From the NCBI RefSeq assembly GCF_028858725.1, contig NC_084762.1, positions 31,711,298 to 31,775,297 on the forward strand: a stretch of DNA of 64,000 bases, read 5' to 3'. The stretch is from Colius striatus (taxonomy: Eukaryota; Chordata; Aves; Coliiformes; Coliidae). Positions 49,807 to 60,232 of the stretch are shown one piece after another (position 1 is the first letter of the stretch; each line of letters begins with the position of its first letter). The translations under genes and the position numbers were made by a program. The notes under the pieces were generated by a model, which was not told the DNA's origin, made no database searches, and saw only the letters and a list, made by a program, of their open reading frames with translations.

Positions 49807-51554
49807 TTACATAATGTTAACTTTGGTCTTTTCAGGCAGAGAAACAGAAATGACCTTGACAAAAAAAAAAAATAAAAAATGGTGGTAAGTACCTACAGTA
49901 TAGGATGACCAAGATTAATTCCACTCTGTAAAAGTCCCCTTGAGTTCTCTTTTAATCATGGTGTATATAGCAGGTCTCCATTTTGTCTACTATAGATGAC
50001 TTCTGTATCATTGTGAGGAATTTATTTCATTTATGTTTCAGAATATGCCATTTTGACCAAACTTTCAAAAATTACTTCCAACTCAGTATTAATTCACTGT
50101 CTGCACAAGCACATCTGAAAAATCAGTCAAGTTTCCAAGATAACAGACATGTTCAGTAATATGTCACATCATACCATATTCCATATACAGAAACGTAGCT
50201 TTGTTCCAATAGGTTTTGATAGCTAAACTTGCTAGCCGTGGCTTTCTTCATGTACAATATCTCTTTCACTGCCTGTAGTTCATGTTTGCTGTTCAGCTAT
50301 TGCTGTACCAACCATACATAACTGTAGCACAGAAATACACTGATCAATGCCTTTGGCATATCCTTCCTACCTTGAAGCTATCCTAGCTTGCATACGACCT
50401 TTTGAAAAAGATATTTTGCATTTGTATGTGTAGACATACAACTGTACATATGTACATCTGAACATACATGTACTTCAGAGATCTGCAAACTGGTACAAGT
50501 TAGGTCTTGCCCAACTAATCCACTGTTTTTATTGGAGTGTCATTATAAGAATTACACAGTATTCACAAGTCTGACAGAAGATTGCTAAAATAGCTGACAG
50601 TTTCTGTCTCGCTTATCAAGCCTGTGTTTTTAATCTATTTTATTTTTAGGCCTCTTCACCCATTGTTCTTCCTCTCATCTAAATGCCTGATATGCTCTGC
50701 ACCCAGCTTCATTCTTGACCCAAAGCTTGCATGGTAAAACAGGGTCCCCACTGAAGCACCAAGGACTTCAACATCCACCCTTCAAAGCAGACTTGCAACT
50801 GGGAAGGTAGGGTGCAGCCCATTTCATCTTTTGCTTATGCTACACAGTTGTCTCACATAAAGAAGCTTTAAACACGTTAATAAAAAGATCTTTGGCACTG
50901 AGAGGACAATGGGCTGAATAATAGTATTTTAAAAATACAGGTACACTGTGCTGACAAAGGAGAAAAACAGCAGCCAAGGTGGGAGTTGAGGGAAGGCTGT
51001 TTCTTTGCAGGGCAATGCTATTTTATACCCAGGTAAAGTGATGGTGAACAATGATCCGTAGGTCCAAAGCTATCTCCACTGAGTATGTTTTATAACTTGG
51101 CTGAATCTTCTTCTCCTTGAACAAACTTCCCGTCTTATCTGCAATGTATTTGTACATCATGTTCCTCTGATAATTTTTTTCCCTTTTTTTTTTTTTAGAA
51201 TACTTAAGCGTTGGCTGTTACTAAAACTAGGAACATTATTCTGGAACATGATATTTTGTACTTTCCCTTGAAAGTATGAATTTAGGAAGCTATTTAATTT
51301 TGGTTTATTAAAAAATGCAATCTCTATTGACTGCTACCTCACCACACCCCATTTACATTTTAGATTTTTTTTCCATTTTTACTTAAAATTCATATCTAAC
51401 AAAAAGTTTAATTAAAATAAAGCATTGGATGAGGTAAATTTTAAAGTTTTTGCAAAATTTAATACCTTTTTTTCTGTAATGTACGTTTCATCATTACAAA
51501 ACAAGAATAAATTTTAATAAAAACAGATGTGTAAAATAGTTCATCTTGACTTAC

Positions 51555-51623
51555 CAATTTAAGTTTTGTCTGTAGACCAATTCCTTCAATAAGCTCATGT
51601 ATTTTAGGTAAATTAAATACTTC
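51555..51623 (-). other. Candidate 69-nt exon between ANKS6 and GALNT12, unidentified
   Basis: On the minus strand, TTTGAATTGCAG is followed by 23 in-frame codons beginning EVFNLPKIHELIEGIGLQTK and ending LKL, then TTG|GTAAGT, a near-perfect donor. The frame is in phase 0 at both ends and amphipathic. I recognise no family and no neighbouring exon is visible. It could be an alternative upstream exon, a pseudo-exon or chance. Confidence 0.25.
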
Positions 51624-52982
51624 CTGCAATTCAAATGGAAATTTCAGTGGGCAATACACATACTTTTAATTTCAGCTATTACATTCACTTTAATGGAAGT
51701 TCTTATGGGCAATTATATCCTGCTGTGATTAGTTTTCTTCTCCTAGTACTTTTTGAAAGGTTAAGACTTTGTTTCTTTTTTGAGTGGAAAAATACAATTT
51801 AACTTTTCAAAAAGAAACTCTTCAAATTTATTATTATCCCACTGATCTTCTGCTTTGATCCTGAGAACTGAGGGCACAATAGATCTTTACAGGTAAGTAA
51901 TTATAGGCTTTATAAGATTTATCTGGTTACTCTACTAATTTCTGACTGAAACTCCTGAAGCAACTGATCACTCAGTATTACTAATCTGTAAAAAAAAAGC
52001 TTCAAAACCAATTGTTTTAACTTCCATTGTTATTAACCCCCCCCAAAACCCCTACCAGAATTGCTTAAAACTAACTGTTCCATGAAAATATTGCTACAAG
52101 CTTTATGGATAGCAGGAAACTCATTTGCCCTATTAATTGTAGATTTTTTTCCTCCAAGGTGCATTTTTACATTCAGAGCAGAAGTAAGTATAGTTTAAGT
52201 ATTTCAGTTCAGAAATTTCAGTCTTCCCATCTTAATTAAACCACATGAACTTTTAAAAAGGTTTAAGAAAAAGTGTCATTCACATTCTTTACATTCACAT
52301 TCTTGGACAATCATGTCCAAATTTCATTGTGGATGCAAATTATTTATTCTTAATAATTTTTGCTTTAATACCATTATTGCACTTTCCCTTGCTGTATTTG
52401 GACATCATCCCCAGGGAACTGCCATTTACTAGTGTTACTTTCAATCTTCACTGTGACCATAACAGAAAGCCTTCCCAGCTACTGGGCTCTAAGGGCATTG
52501 TTACTACTGAGAGCCACCTTTTTTACTTTCACTCCAGCTGTAACCTTCCTTGCTTCTGTGGAAGCAAGCTGATGCTCTCTTACCTTTTCTTCAAGCCCTT
52601 TCTTCCTTTTAAAAACACAATTAAGAGGTAGCCAGACTGGTAACCTTCTTCAACGATCTTGTCTGATCTCATCCTGTCTGCCACTGGAGCGTGCCTCCTG
52701 CAGTCCTGTCATGTTCTGTTCTCCATTTTCCATTTTTTAACCTCAAAATTTCTTTGCATATGTGATCATCCTCTTGTGTTTCTTCTATACCACTGTAATA
52801 CTTAAATTACATACACAAAATACTTATGAACTCCTGCAGCAGAACTCTCCTGTTTTCTTTCTTGCTGTTCTTAACTCCCATTCCTACATTTTGCTCTTTA
52901 CATCTTCCCAGTCTCCCCCAATCATTTCTTTTGGACAACCAGGAGGATTTGTTTCAACTTGATTCATTTCAGGAAGTCCTTG

Positions 52983-53058
52983 TTGGTGTCCTCATTCTCC
53001 ACATTTCTGTTACCGTACTGTTGGTGTCCTCATGCTTAACATTTCTGTTACCCTGCTG
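52983..53058. repeat. Two-copy 38-bp tandem duplication
   Basis: The two copies at 52983-53020 and 53021-53058 begin TTGGTGTCCTCAT and share CATTTCTGTTACC, differing at a few positions. They lie just before the CR1 fragment at 53085. Confidence 0.85.
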
Positions 53059-53084
53059 TCTGTAATTTGCAACCTTATACAAAA

Positions 53085-54124
53085 AGGTGATCAAGCCCAG
53101 TCAGCATGAGTTTATGAAGGACAGATCCTGTTCAACAAACTTGATCTTCTATGACAGGGTGACCCGCTTGCTGGATGAAGGAAAAGCTGTGGATGTTGTC
53201 ACCTTGACTTTAGTAAGGCATTCGACACTTTCTCACAGCATTCTCTTAGAGAAATTGGCTGTTCTTGGCTTGGATGGGCATACGCTTTCCTGGGTGAAAA
53301 ACTGGTTAGATGGTTGAGTCCAAAGAGTAGTTGTCAATGCCATTAAATCCAGCTGGCGGCTGGTCACGAGCAGTGTCCCCCAGAGCTCAGTGCTGAGGCC
53401 ACTCCTTTTAACAGGAGTTACTTATTAATGATCTGGATGAGGGGAGAGAGTGCACCCTTTGTAAGTAAACTGAGTGGAAGTGCGAATCTGCTTGAGAGTA
53501 GGGAAGCATTTCAGAGAGATCTAGATAGGCTGGATCACTGGGCCAAGGCCAATGCCATGAGTTTCAATAAGGCCGAGTACCAGGTCCTGCACTTGAGCCA
53601 CAACAACCCCTAGCAGTGCTACAGGCTTGGGGAGGAGTGGCTGGAAAGCTGCCAGGCAGAGAGGGACCTGGCAGTGTTGATTGATCATGGCTGAACGTGA
53701 GCCAGCAGTGTGTCCAAGTGGCCAAGGCCAATGGCAACCTGACAGGCCTATCAGGAACAGTGTTGTCAGTAGAATAGGTGATCATTCCCCTGTACTAAGT
53801 TTTGGTGAGGCTGCATCTTGAATACTGTGTCCAGTTTTTGGCCCTTCTCTACAAGGACATTGAGGTGCTGAAGAGGATACAGAGATGGGCTACCAAGCTA
53901 GCACCACGGGAGATTCAGGCTGGATGTTAGGAGGGATTTCTTTACTGAAAGGGTTGTCAGGCATTGGAACAGGGCTGCCCAGGGAGGTGGTGGAGTCACC
54001 AAACCTAGAGCAGTTTAAGAGATGGGCAGATGTTGTACTTAAAAGAAATGGTCTAGTGGTTGATAGGGCTGGGACAAAGGCTAGACTTTATTTTAAAGGT
54101 CTCTTTCAGCTGTTTCTGATTCTA
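53085..54124 (+). mobile_element. CR1 LINE fragment, degraded
   Basis: RT-region sequence with several frameshifts. The DFSKAFDT codons are visible at about 53203-53226 but out of frame with the flanking EKLAVLGLDGHTLSWVKNWL stretch. The C-terminal region follows (HWAKANAMSFNKAEYQVLHL). The 3' part ends near 54124 with a worn TTTCTGATTCT tail. Confidence 0.9.
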
Positions 54125-55108
54125 GGTCAGCCTCTGTGTTTGTTGTCACAGATAACATTTATTATCATGCAAAATCAGAAACAGCTCATAGCTGTATGCT
54201 GTGACCCTGTCTGATAGCGATGAGGTTCTTCCTTTCTTAGTGTCAGACGTTTTCATCCAGCCCTAAGGAATGCTGGTGAGCACTATGCAGTACTGCTTAC
54301 TAGGCCAAAGTCTCTCTCTGGGGATAACTAGAGTCCTCTGCTGGGTTGGTCTTGACAGGCCTCCAACAGCAGAGGACAGTGTAGTAAACAGTCTCTTTCT
54401 AAAATGCATGGAGCATATGACATCTCAAAACCAGAGCTTCACCTCCCTGCCGCAAGAGAGAAATTGTATCAGTTATGTTATGCTTATGTTAAGTTTTTTC
54501 AAATGCAAATTCACAAATTCTCATGTAATCTCATGGCTGCAAGATCTGAGGTTTAGACTGACAGGGCTGCATCCTGATAGGGGATGAAGTGAAGAAGCAG
54601 TATGGATGTGTTGTTGAGTATGAAGCAAATTATAAAGTTTCAACTAAATGCCACAACTGCTTTTTCCTCATGATACAGTCAAGCCATGAAAGAGACTGCT
54701 CATTATCTGGGTATTAAATTCGAGGTTTTCACATTTCTTCTGGACTTCTATATGTAAGGCCACATTGGTTTACTTTGGTCTTTTTTTCAACAAAAAACAA
54801 GGAGTTTATAAATAACTTCTATGGCTGCTTGACCCACGTTGTTTACTTCTGAAGCACTTGCTGTTTTAGCAGCAGCAGAATGGATGAAGCCTGGTTTCCT
54901 ACCAACTTGTTTCCTTCAGCCTCAAATCTCTTTCTAGTCCCTTCATGACAAATAACTTGCCAACCTGCCAGGGCCCTGGCTACCTCTGTGAGGTACATCT
55001 GACAGGAACATCAGGTGGCTACATCTGCCACACAGCTACCAGTGTTCACAAAGGTCTCTCAAGCTTCAAGGTGTTCAGACAATCCCTTACTTGAAGCATT
55101 AACAGCAT

Positions 55109-55325
55109 AGGTTCCAAATGAATACATGGAAGCATTTCTTCACTGTGAGGGTTATGGAGCACTGGAACAGGATGCTCAGATGGGTTGTGGAGTCTCTTCT
55201 CTGCAGACATTCAAAACTCACCTGGATGAGTTCCTGTGTGACTTACTCTAGGTGGTCATGCTCTGGCAGGGGGGTTGGACTAGATGATCTTTTGACGTCC
55301 CTTCCACCCCTTGAGATTCTGTGAA
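55109..55325 (+). mobile_element. CR1 LINE 3' tail next to the GALNT12 promoter
   Basis: The 3' end of the CR1 ORF (HFFTVRVMEHWNRMLRWVVE) and UTR, ending TTGAGATTCTGTGAAG near 55325. It stops about 115 bp before the GALNT12 CpG island and 570 bp before its ATG. Confidence 0.93.
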
Positions 55326-55439
55326 GTGTGCAAAGGGCAAGTGCCTTCCTCCTTCTCCACACCCCACGGTGCACGACCCAGCAGCACCTGGCTGGCTCAG
55401 CTCCACTTCCTCCCAGCCCCGCCGGAGGCCAGGCCTGAG

Positions 55440-56350
55440 TCGGGACCATAACTAGTTCCAGCGGTTGTGGAGAGTTCGGGGCAAGCTGGAGGTGTGGGCC
55501 TTCCCTGGGGCCCTGGAGACCGACCAGCTTGTCGACCACCGTAAGCTCGAGGCGCACGGCCGCCGAGGCGCGGGCTGGGGGTGGCGGGAGCCCAAGCTCC
55601 CCTCGCTGAGGCGCAGGCCGCTCTCCCTGCCCAGGCCGCCAGCAGGAGACGCTTCCCGTCCCGCAGCAAAGCCTCTGCCTGGCTCTTCCGCGCCGCGCCC
55701 CGCGGGCCGGCCGGCGGCTCAGCGGGGTGGGGCGCGGGGAGGAGCCGCCGGCGGAGGAGCCGGGCGGGTTTCCTGGCGGCGGCAACGCTGGTAGCGGTGC
55801 GGCGTGGGCAGGTCTGTGACAACTTCGCTGTAGTCCGCCCGCGTCCGCGTCTGTGTCCGGGAGAGGCTACCCGCGACCCCGCCGAGTGCTCGGCATGGCC
55901 GGCCGCCTCGGCCGCGGGATGTGCTGGGGCAAGCGGGGCCGGGGCTGCCGGGGCGGGAGCACACTGCTGGCCCTGGGTCTGCTGGCTGCCGTCGGCTTTT
56001 TCGCCTGGCGGCGTGGCCCGCCGCCCAACCACGCCGCCCGCCTCGCTCCTCCGCCGTCGCCCGCCACTGCCGAGCTGCGGAAGCCGGTGTACGCGAAGCC
56101 GGCCCTGGACCCAGGGGCTCTGGGCGAGCTGGGCCGGGCAGTGCGTCTGGAGCTGAGCCCGGCCGAGAAGCGGCTCCAGGAGGAGAGCATCCGCCGGCAC
56201 CAGATCAACATCTACCTGAGTGACCGCATCTCGCTGCACCGGCGCCTGCCGGAGCGCTGGCATCCGCTGTGAGTACCCGCCACTCCACCTGCTGCCGCCG
56301 CCGCTGAGGGCGAAGGGGCCGCGCCTGCCCCTGGCCCAAGTCCGCTGCCG
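55440..56350. promoter_or_regulatory. GALNT12: CpG island over GALNT12 promoter and first exon
   Basis: This is a CpG-dense, very GC-rich block that begins about 115 bp after a CR1 tail and runs past the exon 1 donor. No TATA box is obvious. The several long ORFs on both strands here (up to 344 codons) result from the lack of AT-rich stop codons, apart from the GALNT12 frame itself. Confidence 0.8.
55895..56268 (+). CDS. GALNT12: GALNT12 exon 1 (polypeptide N-acetylgalactosaminyltransferase 12), 5' partial gene
   Basis: GALNT12 starts mucin-type O-glycosylation in the Golgi by adding GalNAc to Ser/Thr. This exon gives 124 codons plus two bases: a basic cytoplasmic tail (about 1-21), a signal-anchor segment (about 22-38, STLLALGLLAAVGFFAW), a Pro/Ala-rich stem, then the conserved LQEESIRRHQINIYLSDRIS and LHRRLPERWHPL, which match mammalian GALNT12 exon 1. 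The donor is CT|GTGAGT at 56269. The catalytic domain and the lectin domain lie beyond the window. The start ATG at 55895 has G at -3 and +4. A second ATG at 55919 (Met9, MCWGKRGRG) resembles the human start better, so the true initiator is uncertain. Transcription is divergent from ANKS6, as in human. Confidence 0.93.
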
Positions 56351-58019
56351 CAGCGCTACCACCACGACGTGTGTGGTGGCCGCGGCCAGTGCGGGATAGT
56401 CGTGGCTCAGCTGCAGCCCACTCAGAAACACGGAGGCTTTAAAAAATATCTTTTCTTCTCCCAGAAGCTTTCAGATCCCAAAGTTTAAACCGTCGCTGAT
56501 TTTTCCTCGGTCCTGCTCTTCCACAAGGCAGAAGCAGTGGCATGTAGGTGGTGCGTGTGCAACTTGAGAGAGGTTGTTTTCCTCTGGTAGTCCTAGCCGT
56601 GTGATTTGAGCCCTTAAGCAGTGACATGCTGCCGTGTTTCTCCTGCCTGCTGTCCCATGATAGGTCACTGCAGGCAGCAGCATACTTTTCCAGTCACTCC
56701 CAGCTTTACCAACATTACACTTCCCAGACTTCAGCTTTGCATTGTAGTCAAATGACTTATGCCATACAGGAGTGATATAGAAATGCTTCCAGAGATGTAT
56801 AGCGTTCCAAGCAGGAACTTTGCTTCTTCCTGGATACTTAGTTGCTGGGGCAATTCACATTTACAAATTGCATCTACAATTATGACACTAATGCCAGACA
56901 ACAGCATGAGCAATTGTAAACTAAGGATTAAATTCTGCTTGATCAGATGACTGTAGTTAAGCACAATTGTGAAGTCAGTGCCACTCAGTGAATCTGACTG
57001 TGATGAGGCCTAATGCAAATACATAGTTTAGTGGAGTGGTTGACCTCAGCTTGGGCTGGCTTGTCAGTGAGCAGTTAGCTGGTGACAGGAAAGAGTTGAG
57101 TAGTTACAGGTATGCACCTTCAGACAAAGAGGTCAGGTCAGAGCCATGGCTGCAGAGGCCTCTCCTGTGTTTCACCTCAGCTTGATATCTGTCACTTTTT
57201 TTCATTGCAGCAAGTTTGTGTGATATGGCAGCAAAAACCTGTGGAAAAAAAGAGAGTTCTGTCTCTACTGTGGGTTCACTTCACATCAATGTGTCATGTC
57301 TGGTAGTTCACTGAACTCTAGCTACAAGTGCTGAATCTAAAGGCTGATTCCTATGATAGCCCTTAAAAAATTGCAGTGAAAGATTTTTTTTATCATAAAT
57401 GTAAGCGTGATAGTAGGCTTGTTTTTCTTAGTTATCTTTTACTCTCTCCTTAGAAACAATCTATAGACTGTAGATTAAAAAGGACCTTTTTAGTTGAGCT
57501 GCTATTATTCTGGACTTGTGCCATTTCTTTCAGACAGGATGTTGGAGGAAATGGAAGATCACAGTTATTAAACAGGAGATATCACGGATGGGGAAGGGTG
57601 ATTCTTGAAATGAAAGTAATATAAATGGGCAGATGGATTTTGCTACTGTATATATCTTTTTTTTTAATTTGAATGTTTGGATGTTGAAATGACAAAATGT
57701 ATCCAAACCAAAAAAGACTGAAGATATCAATGACATAGTCTCAGAGATAATTGGTTTCTGAAGCTAGGGCTGTTTTATACTCTTGTTGTATCTGCTGGCA
57801 GGTGCTGAATGTCTTTTCACATAGTTAAATCTGAATGAAATATCACAGAGTGTGTATCCAGCTCACACAGCAAATGTAAAAAAAAAAACAAAAAACAAAC
57901 TTCTCCAAAGACTATTTAGCAGTAAAGTTAGCTGTGTTTCTTAAGAAGGAAGAACATGTAAGAAATCAGAGTAAAAATAACAAAAGAAAAGTCTTGAAAA
58001 CAGTATCCACAATGTATGA

Positions 58020-58800
58020 CCATTCCTAAACTTAAATGGCAAGTGGGTGAGACTAGAATGGTAGGAAATAAGTGGTAATGTAATGGTAGACTTCAACTAG
58101 ACTTCAGCTGTCCACAAAAATTATGCAAAAGCTAAATTTTTAGATGTGATAAATGAAATTTTGATACCTGAAGACCAGCAGGTCACAAGTGACACCATTT
58201 TTTTAGTGGAGTCCCAGAGGAGAACCAGAGAACTGTGTGCTGGCAAGCCTTGGATCTCTTCCAGGCATATTATTTGCAAACTGTGGTAAGGGAGAGAGTT
58301 AGTAGCAGATAGGTAGGTGTGATCTATTGAGAATGAGTCAGCTTGGCCTTTGTAAAGGATGACGTGTCTCACAAACATACTGGAGTTCTTTGAAGGTCCT
58401 AATTATATGGATAAGCAAGTGCGTTTTGAGGCTTTGATGAGTTCCTTAAACAGCTGTGAAATCCCTTGCATTTATAAATAATTGGATAAATACTTGGAAG
58501 CACTTGGGTTTGAGTTTTGTTCTTGTTGGGTTTTTTTGTTTGTTTTTGGGGAATTGTGGGTTTTTTTGATAGTGTAGGGTCAATGGTAAAATTCCACAAA
58601 AATCTGTGCTGGACTCAGTGTTGTTCAGCTATGGCATGGCTTGCATATAGAAGTGACCAATTAATTCACAGCTTTTCACTCTGGAAGACAAACAGGCTAC
58701 TGGGAGGGTGCCTCTTACTGAGCTGCTGCAATTCTAAGTCACTGCATGAAGTGGTTAATACAAATTCTGCCACTTCTTTGTTCCAAAACTCCATTAACTG
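58020..58800 (+). mobile_element. Old, degraded CR1/L3-like LINE
   Basis: The segment TGGAGTTCTTTGAAGGT (58381-58397) nearly repeats TGGAATTCCTTGAAGGT at 6411-6427. Upstream text (CAGCTTGGCCTTTGTAAAGG) fits the same ORF2 position, and GTCAATGGTAAAATTCC and CTGTGCTGGACTCAGTGTTG sit at the expected RT spacing. Borders are approximate. Confidence 0.5.
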
Positions 58801-59758
58801 TAAAATATAAGGAATTCTATCTACTATAAAATCGATATCAAGAATTCATGGGACATTAACAGGTACTGTGCTTGGAGACATTATTCTGGGATACGGACTT
58901 TTGTTCTGTTTCAGCATATATTTATGGGTATGGAGGTGAGTATGGAAATTTTATAACCCAGAGAAACGGGAGAAGGAAAGAAAGGGAAATAGAGATAGGC
59001 AACATCCCCACCACCAAGGTGCCATACTGCTCCTTTTGACCTTAATGCCTTCCCACATTCATCATTAAACTTGCTCTCAGGGTATAAATTGTGAAAATCA
59101 TGAAGGTGAATCTAGTGAAAACTAGAATTTTGCTAATAAGACTGAGAATCTGTGACCCGGCAAGCCTTTAAATTCTGTCTACAAAATTATGTATAAATGG
59201 CATTTTTTTATTGGAAACTAAAAACAACAAAAAATTTCACACTGCCATGTATTGTACATCCTGGACCTGCTACCAAACCAGAAAAACAGCATTAGTTATT
59301 TGCTAATACCTATGTCTGGTAATACTGTGCAGGAAGAGAAGAATAATAGTTTCACTGAGAATACTCACTCAGATAATGTATTGCTTGATGATATTTGACT
59401 ATGAATCCTATACAGGTGTTATTTATAGTAAAGTTTCTTTAAATATAGATGTTTCTCTCGTCAATGTAAATATGCAAGAAGGCCTTTATTCCTTCATGTT
59501 CTCACAGACCATTGTGACATGTTTTTCTGAGAACTAATCCTGTTTCAATGGAAACTCAGACCTGGAGAAGTCGACAATTTCTATCGTTTTCTTTAGACAG
59601 TTCCTGCTTCCTTTAACTGACTGTGCTTGAGGTCTGCAACTGATAGTAAACATATTTCATCACACAGAAACTTTTAAATATTTTAGCAGCTAGAATTGTG
59701 TGTGTGTATATATAGTATGTATAGAAAGGTACCCATATTTATATTGCATACACAGATA

Positions 59759-59865
59759 AAATCGTAGAATCATTTTGGTTGGGAAAGACCTTTAAGATCA
59801 AGTCCAACCACTAACCTGACACTGCCAAGCCCATCACTAACCATGTCCCTCAGCAAAACTACATT
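59759..59865 (-). mobile_element. CR1 LINE short 3' tail
   Basis: AATCGTAGAATCATTTTGGT followed by AGTCCAACCACTAACCTGAC and ACTGCCAAGCCCATCACTAA, a recognised avian CR1 3' end in reverse orientation. Confidence 0.9.
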
Positions 59866-60018
59866 TCTCATGGTGTTTATAATTCCTCATGGATATATTT
59901 AAATGTACATATAAACAAACTATTAAAAATAGTCTTTTGGTAAAATATTGTGTATAAGAATGTAAGGAAATTACTAAATGGTGATACAGTTTGTACAAGG
60001 CTAGAAGTGAAATATGTC

Positions 60019-60232
60019 ATAGGATCAGAGAATGATGGAGGCTGGAAGGAACCTCTAAGGAGCCTAGTCCAACCTCCTGCTTCAGCAGGGCAACTTCAGT
60101 GTTGGAGAATGTTGCTAAAGGCCAGCTTTGATCTGTCAGCTTTTGAAAGTCTCCAAGGACTGAGATTCAACAGCCTCTCTGAGCACCTCTTTCAAGGCTA
60201 CATGATTGCCACAGTGAAATTCCACTCCCCTG
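60019..60232 (-). mobile_element. CR1 LINE 3' tail in GALNT12 intron 1
   Basis: It starts ATAGGATCAGAGAATGATGG and runs through AGTCCAACCTCCTGC in reverse CR1 order, about 210 bp, moderately diverged. Confidence 0.85.

Larger units (their letters stand above)
45941..55894. other. Divergent intergenic region between ANKS6 and GALNT12
   Basis: About 10 kb between the two start codons, with a CpG-rich promoter at each end. It contains CR1 fragments at 46814-47050 (minus), 49011-49806 (plus), 53085-54124 (plus) and 55109-55325 (plus), a 38-bp tandem duplication (52983-53058) and a possible small exon at 51555-51623 (minus). The stretches 47051-49010, 49807-52980 and 54125-55108 otherwise show nothing recognisable. 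Confidence 0.8.

Noticed and set aside
52329-52631. 100-codon hydrophobic ORF in the intergenic region
   Set aside because: Pyrimidine-rich DNA gives Leu/Phe/Ser-rich frames; no start context or homology seen.
55397-56431. 344-codon minus-strand ORF and several other long ORFs over the GALNT12 island
   Set aside because: They are overlapping frames in very GC-rich DNA, with Arg/Ala/Pro/Gly-rich composition and no motif. Only the GALNT12 frame has family similarity and a proper donor.
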